A DNA stretch of 64,000 nt, taken from assembly GCA_963556255.1 (NCBI GenBank), contig OY744613.1:42749861-42813860 (forward strand), read 5' to 3'. This stretch comes from Allolobophora icterica. Its lineage: Eukaryota > Annelida > Clitellata > Crassiclitellata > Lumbricidae. Position 1 is the first letter of the stretch, and every line of letters begins with the position of its first letter. Under the pieces are notes generated by a model. That model saw only the letters and a program-made list of their open reading frames with translations. It did no database searches and had not been told where the DNA came from. Below are positions 23,790 to 36,100 of this stretch, piece by piece. Made by a program: the position numbers and the translations under genes.

Positions 23790-26095
23790 ATTATACCATG
23801 TATGGAGCAACCTGCCTTCATGCTGGATTTCTAATCTCACATGACATTGCATTCATATGGCATGTATTCTTATGTAACTAGCCTATCTACACTATGCGTG
23901 TCCTTATTAGATACCAGATTGTTTAACAATCTCCTTTTCATATAGAATGGAAATCTGTTAAATAGGTAGATGTTACATGGTATAAATATTGCTCCTTTAT
24001 GCAACCACCTGATCTATACCAACCAGATTCTTTACCGATATGCATATCATATAGCATGCATATATGTGAATCATCTAGATGACATCTGGTATCCATGTGT
24101 TTTCTTTATGTAATCACCTGATTTACACCATACCTATGCCACATAGAAACCAGATTCTTTACCGATATGCATATCATATAGCATGCATATATGTGAATCA
24201 TCTAGATGACATCTGGTATCCATGTGTCTTCTTTATGTAATCACCTGATTTACACCATACCTATGCCACATAGAAACCAGATTCTTTACCGATATGCGTA
24301 TCATATAGCATGCATATATGTGAATCATCTAGATGACATCTGGTATCCATGTGTTTTCTTTATGTAATCACCTGATTTACACCATACCTATGCCACATAG
24401 AAACCAGATTCTTTACCGATATGCATATCATATAGCATGCATACATGTGAATCATCTAGATGACATCTGGTATCCATGTGTCTTCTTTATGTAATCACCT
24501 GATTTACACCATACCTATGCCACATAGAAACCAGATTCTTTACCGATATGCGTATCATATAGCATGCATATATGTGAATCATCTAGATGACATCTGGTAT
24601 CCATGTGTTTTCTTTATGTAATCACCTGATTTACACCATACCTATGCCACATAGAAACCAGATTCTTTACCGATATGCATAACATATTGCATGCATATAT
24701 GTGAATCATCTAGATGACATCTGGTATCCATGTGTTTTCTTTATGTAATCACCTGATTTACACCATACCTATGCCACATACAAACCAGATTCTTTACCGA
24801 TATGCATATCATATAGCATGCATATCTGTGAATCATCTAGATGACATCTGGTATCCATGTGTTTTCTTTATGTAATCACCTGATTTACACCATACCTATG
24901 CCACATAGAAACCAGATTCTTTACCGATATGCATATCATATAACATGCATATATGTGAATCATCTAGATGACATCTGGTATCCATGTGTTTTCTTTATGT
25001 AATCACCTGATTTACACCATACCTATGCCACATAGAAACCAGATTCTTTACCGATATGCATATCATATAGCATGCATATCTGTGAATCATCTAGATGACA
25101 TCTGGTATCCATGTGTTTTCTTTATGTAATCACCTGATTTACACCATACCTATGCCACATAGAAACCAGATTCTTTACCGATATGCATATCATATAGCAT
25201 GCATATATGTGAATCATCTAGATGACATCTGGTGTCCATGTGTTTTCTTTATGTAATCACCTGATTTACACCATACCTATGCCACATAGAAACCAGATTC
25301 TTTACCGATATGCATATCATATAACATGCATATATGTGAATCATCTAGATGACATCTGGTATCCATGTGTTTTCTTTATGTAATCACCTGATTTACACCA
25401 TACCTATGCCACATAGAAACCAGATTCTTTACCGATATGCATATCATATAGCATGCATATCTGTGAATCATCTAGATGACATCTGGTATCTATGTGTTTT
25501 CTTTATGTAATCACCTGATTTACACCATACCTATGCCACATAGAAACCAGATTCTTTACCGATATGCATATCATATAGCATGCATATATGTGAATCATCT
25601 AGATGCCATCTGGTATCCATGTGTTTTCTTTATGTAATCACCTGATTTACACCATACCTATGCCACACAGAAACCAGATTCTTTACCGATATGCATATCA
25701 TATAGCATGCATATCTGTGAACTCCGCCACAGGCTACCTCTTATGAGGAAGCCTGTGCCTGTCCCAAGCCAGGATAAAGGAGGAGGGTTCTGCGGTGGGC
25801 TTTCGACCCACCCAGGTAAAAAAAACAGCTAGCAACAGAAACAATGCAGAAGAACTGCGTTGCCCGATGTGCAGCTCTGCACGGGAAGGACTAAGTACTA
25901 AGTAAGTCTGTGAATCATCTAGATGACATCTGGTATCCATGTGTCTTCTGTATGTAATCACCTGATTTACACTTTAGGTATACCACACATAGCCCAGGTG
26001 GTTTACCAATCTGCATACCTCATGCAATGCATGATACACACACCATCTGGCTTCTACATGAAATCCATATGTCACACGTATATTGTAGATAGGCT
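23790..26095 (+). repeat. 127-bp satellite array, about 14 units
   Basis: ACCGATATGC recurs exactly every 127 bp from 24034 to 25685. The unit holds CACCTGATTTACACCATACC, TATGCCACATAGAAACCAGA, TCATCTAGATGACATCTGG (a near-palindrome around TCTAGA) and GTTTTCTTTATGTAATCAC. Units are nearly identical in the middle and diverge at both edges (23790-24030, 25915-26095), as expected when unequal exchange homogenises the centre. It shares words with the 195-bp and 93-bp arrays at 8.6-10 kb. A 185-bp insertion interrupts it. Confidence 0.95.
25722..25906 (+). mobile_element. SINE-like insertion inside the satellite, 8-bp target duplication
   Basis: The array is interrupted by 185 bp starting CTCCGCCACAGGCTACCTCT and ending ACTAAGTACTAAGTAAG. 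TCTGTGAA stands on both sides (25714-25721 and 25907-25914), and the neighbouring satellite units give the empty site. The simple-sequence tail and direct repeats suggest retroposition; the source family is not recognised. Confidence 0.7.
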
Positions 26096-26097
26096 AG

Positions 26098-26740
<643 letters not shown>

Positions 26741-27168
26741 TCAAATGAATGTATGACGTGTATGTATACATATGTGTGTCCATGCATATATGTGTGTATA
26801 TAGTCATCTATGTATGAATGTTTGTATATATGTATGTATATGTGTGTGCATGCATGTATGTATGACTGTGTGTATGTGTTGATGAATGAATGTTTGTATG
26901 TATGTATGCATGTATGCGTGTATGCACATTATGTATGTATGTGAACTTTTATAAAGCACATTTTTAGGAAACCCGAAAAGCTCTATATCATACATGCACT
27001 TTGCGCCTTCACTGAATTCGCGCTGCAGCTGGAGCATGGTCTGTATCTTCATTATGATCTGTTGCGTGCCTCTGTGTGTCTGTCTGTGTGTCTGTCTGTG
27101 TGTCTGTCTGTGTGTCTGTTTGTGTGTCTGTCTGTGTGTCTGTGTGTCTGTCTGTGTGTCTGCCTGCC

Positions 27169-27209
<41 letters not shown>

Positions 27210-27240
27210 TTCTGTTTCTCTGTCTCTCTCTCTCTTTCTC
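26741..27240. repeat. (TGTA)n-rich and (TCTG/TGTG)n simple sequence
   Basis: Degenerate TATG/TGTA repeats to about 26940, a short unique stretch, then GTCT/GTGT/CTGT repeats from 27069 to 27240. Open frames on both strands are low-complexity artefacts. Confidence 0.85.
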
Positions 27241-27242
27241 TC

Positions 27243-27560
27243 TTCATGCTTGTCCACTCATTTGTCGTATCTCGCCTTGACTATTGCAGTACTCTCTACC
27301 TTGGTCTCCCAGCGGCTCGGATTGGGTGCTTGGACCGGGTCCTGCGCGACGCCTTATTGGTTGCATCCAGAGATTTGGCCATGTCACGGAGTACATGCGG
27401 GATGTTTTGCATTGGCTCCCTATCCCATAGCGTATTGCCTCTCGGGTCTCTGCCCTAGTGTGGCGCTGCATTAATTGTGGGAGAGGCCACTGTGTATTTG
27501 CGAGAGCATTGCCGCTATATAAATTCTCCATATGAATGAATGAATGAAAATTAAATATGT
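27243..27560 (+). mobile_element. LINE relic, reverse transcriptase C-terminus
   Basis: SFVVSRLDYCSTLYLGLPAA followed by LDRVLRDALL at 27256-27360, then in another frame LHWLPIP and RIASRVSALVWR (27410-27480). These are the FVxSRLDYCNSLLxGLP and LHWLPxxxRIxxK boxes of CR1/L2-like LINEs. It ends with GAATGAATGAATG, a tail type shared with other copies here. The catalytic part is missing. Confidence 0.8.
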
Positions 27561-28029
27561 ATATATGTATAAGTATATATATATATGTTTGTATGTAGGT
27601 ACGCACGTAGGCCCTATGTATGTGTGTACGTATGTCTGCAAGTGAGTATGTATGGGGCGAGAGCAATTGGCCTTTATACTATCTATATCTGCCACAGTAA
27701 TTAAAGAGCGATTAATTAATCTATCGTGGATGAAGTCTCCTTTGTCGAAAATGTTCACGGAGTCTACATGTGCGCCTGTATAATTCTGCTGTAAAACAGG
27801 GCTGCCTAGAGCAATTAGTTGGATTTGTGTTCTTTTGTCAGCAGCAATAGGGCATAGGCCTAATAGACCTGAAATTCCGAATTATTTCGTGCAATTGTTT
27901 GTTCATGTACAACATAGATTTTATGTGGTATTGAAGTGACATAAACAATATGGCTATCCCATATGCATAACATATACAGCCCATTTGGGCAAAATAGATG
28001 TATGAATTCCATATGTTCAACATATAACG
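27561..28029. other. No gene seen
   Basis: Simple TATG repeats, then unique sequence; CCCATATGCATAACATATAC and CATATGTTCAACATATAAC near 27960-28027 resemble the satellite vocabulary. Confidence 0.4.
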
Positions 28030-28247
28030 TTGCTGTTGGGGCTGGGCCTCCTCCGTTACTAGGGGTCACGTTCAGGACTGCATCATCGCTCCCACCCAGC
28101 CCAACCTTCGTATGGATGGTGAGGAGTGTGCAGCAGATCCAGAGTTGTGGTGACCTGCCGCGAAAAGACTCTGGTTGGACGGCCGGCTCAGGTATCACAT
28201 GTCTGGCATACCCAACAGTAAACAACTTACGAGCTGAAAACCGGATG
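28030..28247 (+). mobile_element. LINE 5' part, first half (interrupted copy)
   Basis: CTCCTCCGTTACTAGGGGTC..CACGTTCAG to CTGGCATACCCA and AAAACCGGATG is colinear with 62495-62660 after TRIM-C. It continues at 29764 after a 1.5-kb insertion. Confidence 0.75.
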
Positions 28248-28494
28248 GTGTCAATTTACCGGTGCCCGTCAAAGTACCGTGGACAAAGGCGCCCCGACAA
28301 ATGCGCTCCGACAAATGTGCCCCGTTAAATGCGCCACCAAAAAACCCGACAATAGCGCCATAAAATCGTCGACGAATGCGCCCCGACATTTGCGCCACTT
28401 AATACCAAAATTTCCTCCAAGTGCTTGCATGTTGCATGTAGGATTGTATTTGATCAACACGCGCAGAAGGCAGTAAGTTGAGAAGCATAAGGGG

Positions 28495-28977
<483 letters not shown>

Positions 28978-29189
28978 GTAAGTGCATTTTAAAATTGAAT
29001 TACTTTTAGGAATCAAAGATATTTGTTTCAAGGAAATTAAAAGCGTTTAAGGAATTATAGATATTTGTTGCAATTTAACTAAAATCGTTTAATTAATTAG
29101 AGATATTTGTTAAAATTCAATTAGTTTTGTTTAAGTAATTAAGTATATTTGTAACACGGGAATTAGAAGTGAATTAAAGATATTTGTTT

Positions 29190-29670
29190 CACGATCGTCC
29201 AGCATCTAGTTTGAGCTATATTTCATCGCTTATCTAGCTTCTGGTTTCAGTTATATATTCAACGATAATCCAGCTCCTATAGAAAATATAGCTCAAACTA
29301 GAAGCTGGAGTTGCGATGAAAATGAAGCTCGAAATAGAAGCTGGATCAGTGATGAAAATAAAGCTTAAATTATAAGCTGGGTTAGCGATGAAAACATAGC
29401 TCAAACTACAAGGTGGATTAGTCATGAAAATGGAGCTAAAAATAGAAGCTGGATCAGTGATGAAAATATAGCTTAAACTAGAAGCTGGATTAGCGATGAA
29501 AACAGCTCAAACTAAAGCTGGAAGATCGATGAAAATATAACTCAAACTAAAAGCTGGTTTAGCGATGAAAACATGGCTCAAACTAAAATGGAGCTCAAAA
29601 TAGAACCTGGATCAGTGATGAAAATATAGCTTAAACTAGAAGCTGAATTAACGATGAAAACATAGCTCAG
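29190..29670 (+). repeat. Minisatellite, ~36-43 bp units
   Basis: Units vary around GATGAAAATATAGCTTAAAC plus TAGAAGCTGGATTAGC. The first unit or two (29190-29280) are in reverse orientation (CCAGCATCTAGTTTGAGCTA). Same unit as in 10440-10620. Confidence 0.8.
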
Positions 29671-29763
29671 ACTAGATTTCGTGCATGGGGGCGCATTTAT
29701 CGGGGCGCATTTGTCGATGCGCTTTTGCCCCAGCGCTTTTGACGGGGCGCCTAATTTACCGAC

Positions 29764-30049
29764 GTTAGGTCCACACATTCTTTAATATATTTCATCAACC
29801 CGACAAGCCTATCAAGGCCACATACTATCGAGTATCTTGGAGCAATCTTGAGCTCATACAGCCCAGACGTAGCTACAGTGATTGAGAGCTGGCTCAAGGA
29901 AAAACATATGGACGCCTCCATGAGAATTTAAGGCTGAGACCTTTTCCATTGGCGGAGGAATGGCCGTTTATTGTAAGAGTTATCTTGATCGTGCAATTTT
30001 CCAACAGAAGACCGTCTTCATCAAGAAGACGGAAATCTTGTGCCTTAAG
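29764..30049 (+). mobile_element. LINE 5' part, second half (endonuclease start)
   Basis: Continues the copy begun at 28030: GTTAGGTCCACACATTCTTT, then frames with VIESWLKEKHM-like and MAVYCKSYLDRAIFQQKTVF, the start of an AP-endonuclease-type domain. Homology to the copies at 39.6 and 62.9 kb stops at TTAA (30050-30053). Confidence 0.75.
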
Positions 30050-30053
30050 TTAA

Positions 30054-30960
30054 CCCATTCGTGGCCATGTTCCAATATTGGAACATGCAAGAAAAATACA
30101 TATATTTTTGGCAGGGTACCTGTTGAATGTTGTATTCGTAAACACATGATGTTATTGGTCAATAAGAAGGTGAAATTCGCTTGTTTTCTAACTATCTAGA
30201 TGATTTTCGTCGGGCAAATAATTATTTAAATGTGAAATTTAGCTGTTCGGAAAAACGAAACTTCAGAAATTCGTTTTGTTTGATCCTGCACAGGTTAGAG
30301 TATTTTATGTCTATGTAATATAATTAGCTTAAATGTTGCTTTTGTTGTACCAAATAGCAGCTTTGTTCCTGTGGCACAAAAAATTCGCTTATTATGCACA
30401 AATCCGAATGTTCCAATAGTGGAACATGGCCAGTCCAATTCTCAGTAATTTTACACTTCATACGCTTCTGTGGTTCAGTGCCCCTGTTACAGTATTATCC
30501 TGTCCTAAGTCAAGCGCAATGTAGGTCTAATGCTTTCTCAATGCTTGTATTATTTGTTGCATTCAAATATGTAAAAAAAATTATAGTAGCCTCAGCAGAA
30601 AAAGTCAATTTGTTCAACACTTGTTGTTATGCCTTTGTTTCAGCCACAATGAATGTACGGAGCTTTTATGGGATGAAAAAGTTTAACTGCCGCAACACTA
30701 AATGAATTACTTGACAACATTACAACCCACAGTTTCAGTTCTGCAGATCGTTTCATAATGCCATCTGTTGGTGACTCTGACAAATCCGACACAAAAAAGG
30801 CAGCGACTACATAGCAAATCATTTATCGAGCAAGATTTTGAATGCACTAGCCGAAGCTACAACAGATGTAGAAGATAGTGGGACAGTGGTGTTGGAGAGG
30901 AAGAGAACAGTGTGGCAGTTCTAGAAGGCAGTAATAAAGGCATGCTGCAGCAAAGAAGAT
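30054..30960 (+). mobile_element. piggyBac-like left end and relic
   Basis: TTAA (30050-30053) then CCCATTCGTGGCCATG, close to the end of the complete piggyBac at 34574 (CCCATTAGTGCCCAATG). It cuts the LINE at a TTAA. Palindrome ATGTTCCAATATTGGAACAT at 30067-30086 and a near copy at 30408-30427 play the part of the GTTCCCATTTGGGAAC sites in the other element. A SVGDSDKSDTKKA-like acidic stretch near 30770 may be a transposase N-terminus. No right end is found; it seems cut off before the mariner relic. Confidence 0.5.
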
Positions 30961-31227
30961 AATAATTTCCAAGACTGTGGAAGAGTGGAAGAAAGGTGAC
31001 TTGAAGTCCCAGTACGTTAGTGGTTTGAGCACCGTTTCTGAACAATGTGATCCAGCAAAATCGTCTTTTGCGCACTCGACCAAGTTTCAGCAAGTCTCTT
31101 ATGGCATCTGTGGGGTCTCTGCATTCGGTCGTGCGAACATCCATTTAATCGATCCGGGTGTCAAGGTCAATGGACAATTTTAAGGAGATGTTCTACTAAT
31201 GCAGGCCTTTTGCCAGACATTCGTGAG

Positions 31228-31363
31228 CAGTGGCGTAAACTTGTTCAAAATATTGGGGGCATTTGGTGATTTATTCTACACTTGTTGCATTAAATTAATG
31301 TACAGTACATCTCAATTATTGGGGGGCACTTGCCTCGGCTGCCCCCCAGAGTCTACGCCTATG
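31228..31363. mobile_element. hAT-type MITE (136 bp), copy 2
   Basis: Perfect 8-bp duplication TTCGTGAG (31220-31227 and 31364-31371). Ends are CAGTGGCGTAAACT and, from the right, CATAGGCGTAGACT. Same family as 10920-11053. Removing it and one duplication restores the mariner reading order. Confidence 0.88.
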
Positions 31364-31419
31364 TTCGTGAGATAGGCCTTACACAGTATTTCATCTTCCA
31401 GGGGGATAGCTCTGTTGCG

Positions 31420-31596
31420 CAGTGCTCGAAATGGACCGGAACGCACCGGAACGCCGTTCAGGTTCGTCAAATGAATTAGCGTTTCCGTTCCGGTTCGTCA
31501 AATTAATTATTGTGGAAAATACTATGAAATTAACGTGAATGCCCCCATATCTTTGACTAGCGTTCCGTTTCGTAAAATTTTCCATTTCGAGCACTG
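31420..31596. mobile_element. hAT-type MITE (177 bp), second family
   Basis: Perfect 8-bp duplication CTGTTGCG (31412-31419 and 31597-31604). Perfect 16-bp inverted ends CAGTGCTCGAAATGGA. The inside repeats CCGGAACGC and GTTCCG..TTCGTCAAAT. Also inserted in the mariner relic. Confidence 0.9.
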
Positions 31597-31989
31597 CTGT
31601 TGCGTACAGAGCTCGGGAGACTTTTGCGTTACAGCAAATTGAAACACGTGATTTCATTCCGCCTAGTTTGTGGCCACTTAACAGCCCTGTTTTAAATTCG
31701 GTAGAAATTAAAATAGGAAGTGTCTTGGAAGAAAAGGTCTACAGATACAGAATACATGATGTCAAAGAGTTGCGTCATCGAATTGTGGAGGCATGGAACG
31801 AAATGGATATGTGCATCATTGATGAGTCAGTCTTCAGCTGCTACGCGTCTTCGCGCATGGGTGAATGTCCGGCCCTAGGAGGTCAATCTGAACCAAAAAA
31901 AATTAACTTTTTAATGCTCAATAATAACTCTTCTATCTTCACTTAAAATTTCTTTGACATAATCTGATGTCTGACGAAGTTAAAGGGAA

Positions 31990-32225
31990 ATATGTAGGTA
32001 CACGTTCTTTTCTGACTATTCTTTAAAGTATTTTGTTCTAGTCTCTAAAATATTAGCCTATGTTCTATTCTTTAAACTATTATGTTCTATTCTTTGTAGT
32101 ATCATGTTCTATTCTTTAAAGTATTATGTTCTAGTCTTTGAAGCACCATGTTCTAATCTTTAAAGTATTATGTTCTAGTCTTTAAAATATTATGTTCTAT
32201 TCTTTAAATTATCATATTCTGTCCT
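31990..32225 (+). repeat. AT-rich TTCTATTCTTTAAAGTATTATG-type repeat upstream of TRIM-B
   Basis: Eight or so imperfect units of GTTCTATTCTTTAAAGTATTAT, as before TRIM-A. It marks the left part of the duplicated unit. Confidence 0.7.
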
Positions 32226-32264
32226 AGCCCTGTCATCGTAAGCAATGGTGCACTATACACCGCT

Positions 32265-32280
32265 GGTTTCCAATGAAACC
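32265..32280 (+). promoter_or_regulatory. Conserved promoter palindrome, TRIM-B
   Basis: GGTTTCCAATGAAACC, with a central CCAAT, 258 bp before the exon 1 donor. See the equivalent sites at 2610 and 56359. Confidence 0.5.
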
Positions 32281-32454
32281 GCAATTAAGAATCGTAATTC
32301 GGGCAGTCTAATAAGAAAAGAAATTCAGTAGCATATTACCCATATTTCAAGAATTGGCCACTGGCACAAAGATAATAGCGCTACATGAGGGTTTGAACCC
32401 TAGACCTTATATAATGAACCAGTCTAGGCTACAGCTGTTTATGTTGGCCGATAA

Positions 32455-32538
32455 CACATCGCCATTTTCAGCCAGTCACGCTGTCGGGACTATTCTGCCG
32501 TCTTAAAAATTAAAGGCAAATCTTCCAGTCATTTAAAG
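32455..32538 (+). other. TRIM-B 5' untranslated exon 1 (3' end defined)
   Basis: CGCCATTTT at 32460-32468, CAGCCAGTCACG, ending ATTTAAAG|GTAAAC with last exon base 32538. Aligns with the TRIM-A and TRIM-C exons. 5' end unknown. Confidence 0.55.
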
Positions 32539-33102
32539 GTAAACGTATTTCATTAATCGATATTCTAGTACCGGTAGCGAATGTCTAAATCGTAAAAGCT
32601 AATTCACATAGAAGACTGTTTCAGTCTGCGCTGGAAAAGTGTTTACGCCATGGGCATGATGTAAAAATAGCACATAATGACCATGGGTATTGTTGAGCAT
32701 ATATAGCCTAATTAGACTATGTTGCACATCGACATCGATTTCGAAAGTGAAAGCTTCAGTTAATTGGAAGATATTCCTTTGAGCCGATGGGACCTAAACT
32801 GCTTTTACGCTGAACTGTCATTGTTAATACATGCTGTATTAGCGCTGATTTTGTTTACATAACCAATCATCGTGCAAAATGCAATAGCATAATTTGCAGA
32901 TTGTTGCTGATTGATAATAATGGTAAAATCAACGAGAATCGCCAAAACGTAGATAACTACTATCGCTACCTCTGAGGCTTTCATTAAATCTTATACGTTA
33001 AGGTAAACAATTCCTACTTGTCTTGTAAAATAATTTTCGTCATTTCAGCAATAATTGGGAACCGGTGGAATTCAAAACGATGGAACAGATAAGCGATATA
33101 TA

Positions 33103-36100
33103 ATGGAATGCTGCATTTGCGCGGATATGTTCACAGATCCAAGAATGCTACCATGTAAACCTATTCACACATTTTGTCTCAAATGTCTCGAAGCAACTAG
33201 ATCGATATCAGAGAAGAATCCAGGAGAAACAATGCCTTGTCCGCTTTGTAGGCAACATTTCACCATACCACCAGATGGACTGAGTGGTCTTCAGAAAAAC
33301 TTCTTCATGGAGAGATTGATGGAAATAGCGAAGGTATCCAAACCACTTAACACCACGGTGCTGTGCGATGTGTGTCTACTAGATAAAGATGATGATGCTG
33401 ATATTGAAGTATATCATGCTTCCAAATACTGCGTTGAATGCCTAGAAAATATGTGCGAGAATTGTTCTGTACAACACAACCGCCAGAAGTTATGGAGAAA
33501 TCATCAGGTTGTACCTTTTGGAAGCCAGCTTAAGGATGAATTGGTGAAGACGATCGTACCTACATATTGCAGCCAACATAATGAGGAAGAGCTGAAGATG
33601 TACTGCGCTGACTGCAAGAAGGTGATTTGTATGATGTGCTTCGCAGAGAATCATCAATTGCACGAATGTTCCGATGTAAACAAAATAGCGAATGCTTTTA
33701 GGGACGAGATTGGTATCTTCCAAGCGATAGTTGCTGAAGGTTCAAAGGAAGGATTCGCAAGAAAACTCGAATTGGAACAGGATAATAGAAAGTTCATGAA
33801 AGAATTAGAAGTCTCAGAAACTGCGATAAACGTTAGAGCAAACGAACTGAAACAACTTATCGACACCCATGCACAGATTCTGCTGGATGAATTGGCTCAG
33901 AGAAAGACAACACATATGAAAGAAAATGAAAATGAAATTGAGAAAATTGAAAGATATTTTGCAATGGTTAAAAACTTCAGTGCATACTGCAGTGAAATCA
34001 AATCCAAGGGAACTCCTGTCGACATTTGTCGCTCTGTCTATGATTTGGGTGCTACAGCTAATGACTTGCTGGAGGTTATTGCAACGCAGGTTCAGCAAGG
34101 TACTTGTGCCGTTCATATTTCTTTTAAAACATCCGCAATAGAAGATATCCTGAAAGTGGAAAACATTGTCGGCAGCCTGAAAGGTATATAAAATTAAAGT
34201 CACTCATTATAATAACCAACATGCATGACTGACTTTTTTGTTCGGTTAAACCATTGTCTTGTGGTGGTATAATTATTGTCGGACTGGAGCGATCACTTAC
34301 ATGTACAGTGGCTGGCTAGGGCATGTTCAGTAAGAACTCTCTGACTGATTGGCCGCATAACGTAGCTAACTGAAATATCACATTTAAACTAAACGTCATA
34401 CTTATTACACACGCTCCTTTAAATTTATGTTTAGCTTCCATTGCTGCTCACAATTCATTTATCGCACTCTACTTCTGTCAGAATTTCATTTCTAAGAATA
34501 AAAACAAAACTTTTAAATTGACTATACAAAATCAATTTTGATCTAGAATATCAGAAAAGCATGTGCTGCTTAACCCATTAGTGCCCAATGATCCCATTTG
34601 GGAACAACAGTTCATCTGCCCAAATCTATTTCGTAATATACAAATTTTTAATTTAAAATACATGGGAACACATGTTTACTTATTTAACTTCTAATTAGTC
34701 TAACTTTTTTCAGTGAGAATTCTACTTCCGGTCTGTAGTTTCGTCGACCAATGTGGAAAATTTTGTGTACTGACATCAATATAATGAATAATTTCACCAC
34801 AAGAGGTACTATAATTATTTTCTACAACTTTTGCCTGAAATAGTTAACTTAATGCTACATCTTACCAATTTCTTTCTTAAAATACTGATATGAGCTTTTA
34901 GTGCTATGCAGTAACTTGAAGTTTGCGAGTGTTCCCTTTTGGGAACATTGGGCACAAACGATGTCTGTTCCCAAAAGGGAACACATGCTAATGCGGCGTT
35001 TGTTGCCATGTATTTATGCGTATGGTTATTGTGTCTTGCTATAGGCTGTGAAGAGGAGTTAGTCACGAGCAGATGTAATGAAAGCCGTGTTGGAAAATCT
35101 AGATGTAGAACCGGAAAACTGTGGTGATAATGATGTGGAGTGCACTACATTACCAGAAGCTGCCGAAATAGCTGCGTCTGATAATAGACGAGTCGATATT
35201 GTCATTGTCCCTCCATCAGCAGCAGGGGCAGTTTCTGATGAAGAAACAGTCGATAATCAGGGTGTTGGTCACCAGGTGGTTACTTCACTGTTGTCAGTGG
35301 TCACCAACCCGCTGTGTCGTGAAGTGTTCTTCAACAATTTCATCACGTCTCATGATCTACTTGACCACCTCAAAACTCTGGGCATCAAAGCAACAGAAGC
35401 AGTTCGAGAAAACAGGCTTAGACAGACTCCGCTTCAAGACACAAAAGTCATGAAAAAGACAGCGCATGTTACATGTGATAGCAAGTGTTATGGTATTGTG
35501 GGATTTGTGAAATGGAACGACAATCGCTGTGTCAATGTTGCTACAAATTACGACATGGTTTATGCTATCGGTAAAGCGAAACTTTGATGTACGACAAAGA
35601 GGGCAGTAGTTGAAGTTCCACAACCGATTGTGGTAAATAATTATCACTGCCACGTGGGAGGTGTGGATATTATGGAGTCGTTCATGGCCAATTACCGACT
35701 GACATTTCGGAATCAACATGCTCGTCATGGCAGCTTGGCGAAACCATGTGGAATTAGGAGGAACATTTGACCGGTTCTCATTTCGTCGCCACATTGTCTG
35801 TAGGTTGATGTACACTGTAAAGTCCAACACAGCTGATACAGGTCCTCGTCCCATGGAGGAGGTTCGCAGAGTTGGAGCCAGTCACCATCTTATAGGCCAG
35901 ATGCAGATTCTGTATGAAAAACCGTATCCTAAAGTGCACGAAGTGTGATGTACCACTGCATCTTATATTGCTCAGTAATTCATACGAAAAAACTTTACGT
36001 AGCACATTGTTTTCGGACTGTGGTCTTTTGAGTTTGTGTAACTGTAAATCCTTTAGTTTGAAGTACTACAACCTGTTCTTTTGGTTTACACATAAATTTT

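Larger units (their letters stand above)
30977..31930 (+). mobile_element. mariner-type transposase relic with two nested MITEs
   Basis: Frames read GVSAFGRANIHLIDPGVKVN, then (after the first MITE) QYFIFQGDS-like sequence, and (after the second MITE) ETFALQQIETRDFIPPSLWP followed by LNSPVLNSVE, YRYRIHDVKELRHRIVEAWN and EMDMCIIDESV. FxQQDxAPAH and WPPNSPDLNPxD are the DDE/D blocks of Tc1/mariner transposases. Here the D of QDxAPAH and the final PDLNPxD are mutated (GDS; PVLNSVE), so it is dead. Confidence 0.75.

Noticed and set aside
24030..25700. CRISPR-like array
   Set aside because: Repeats are contiguous 127-bp satellite units with no unique spacers, in an animal genome.
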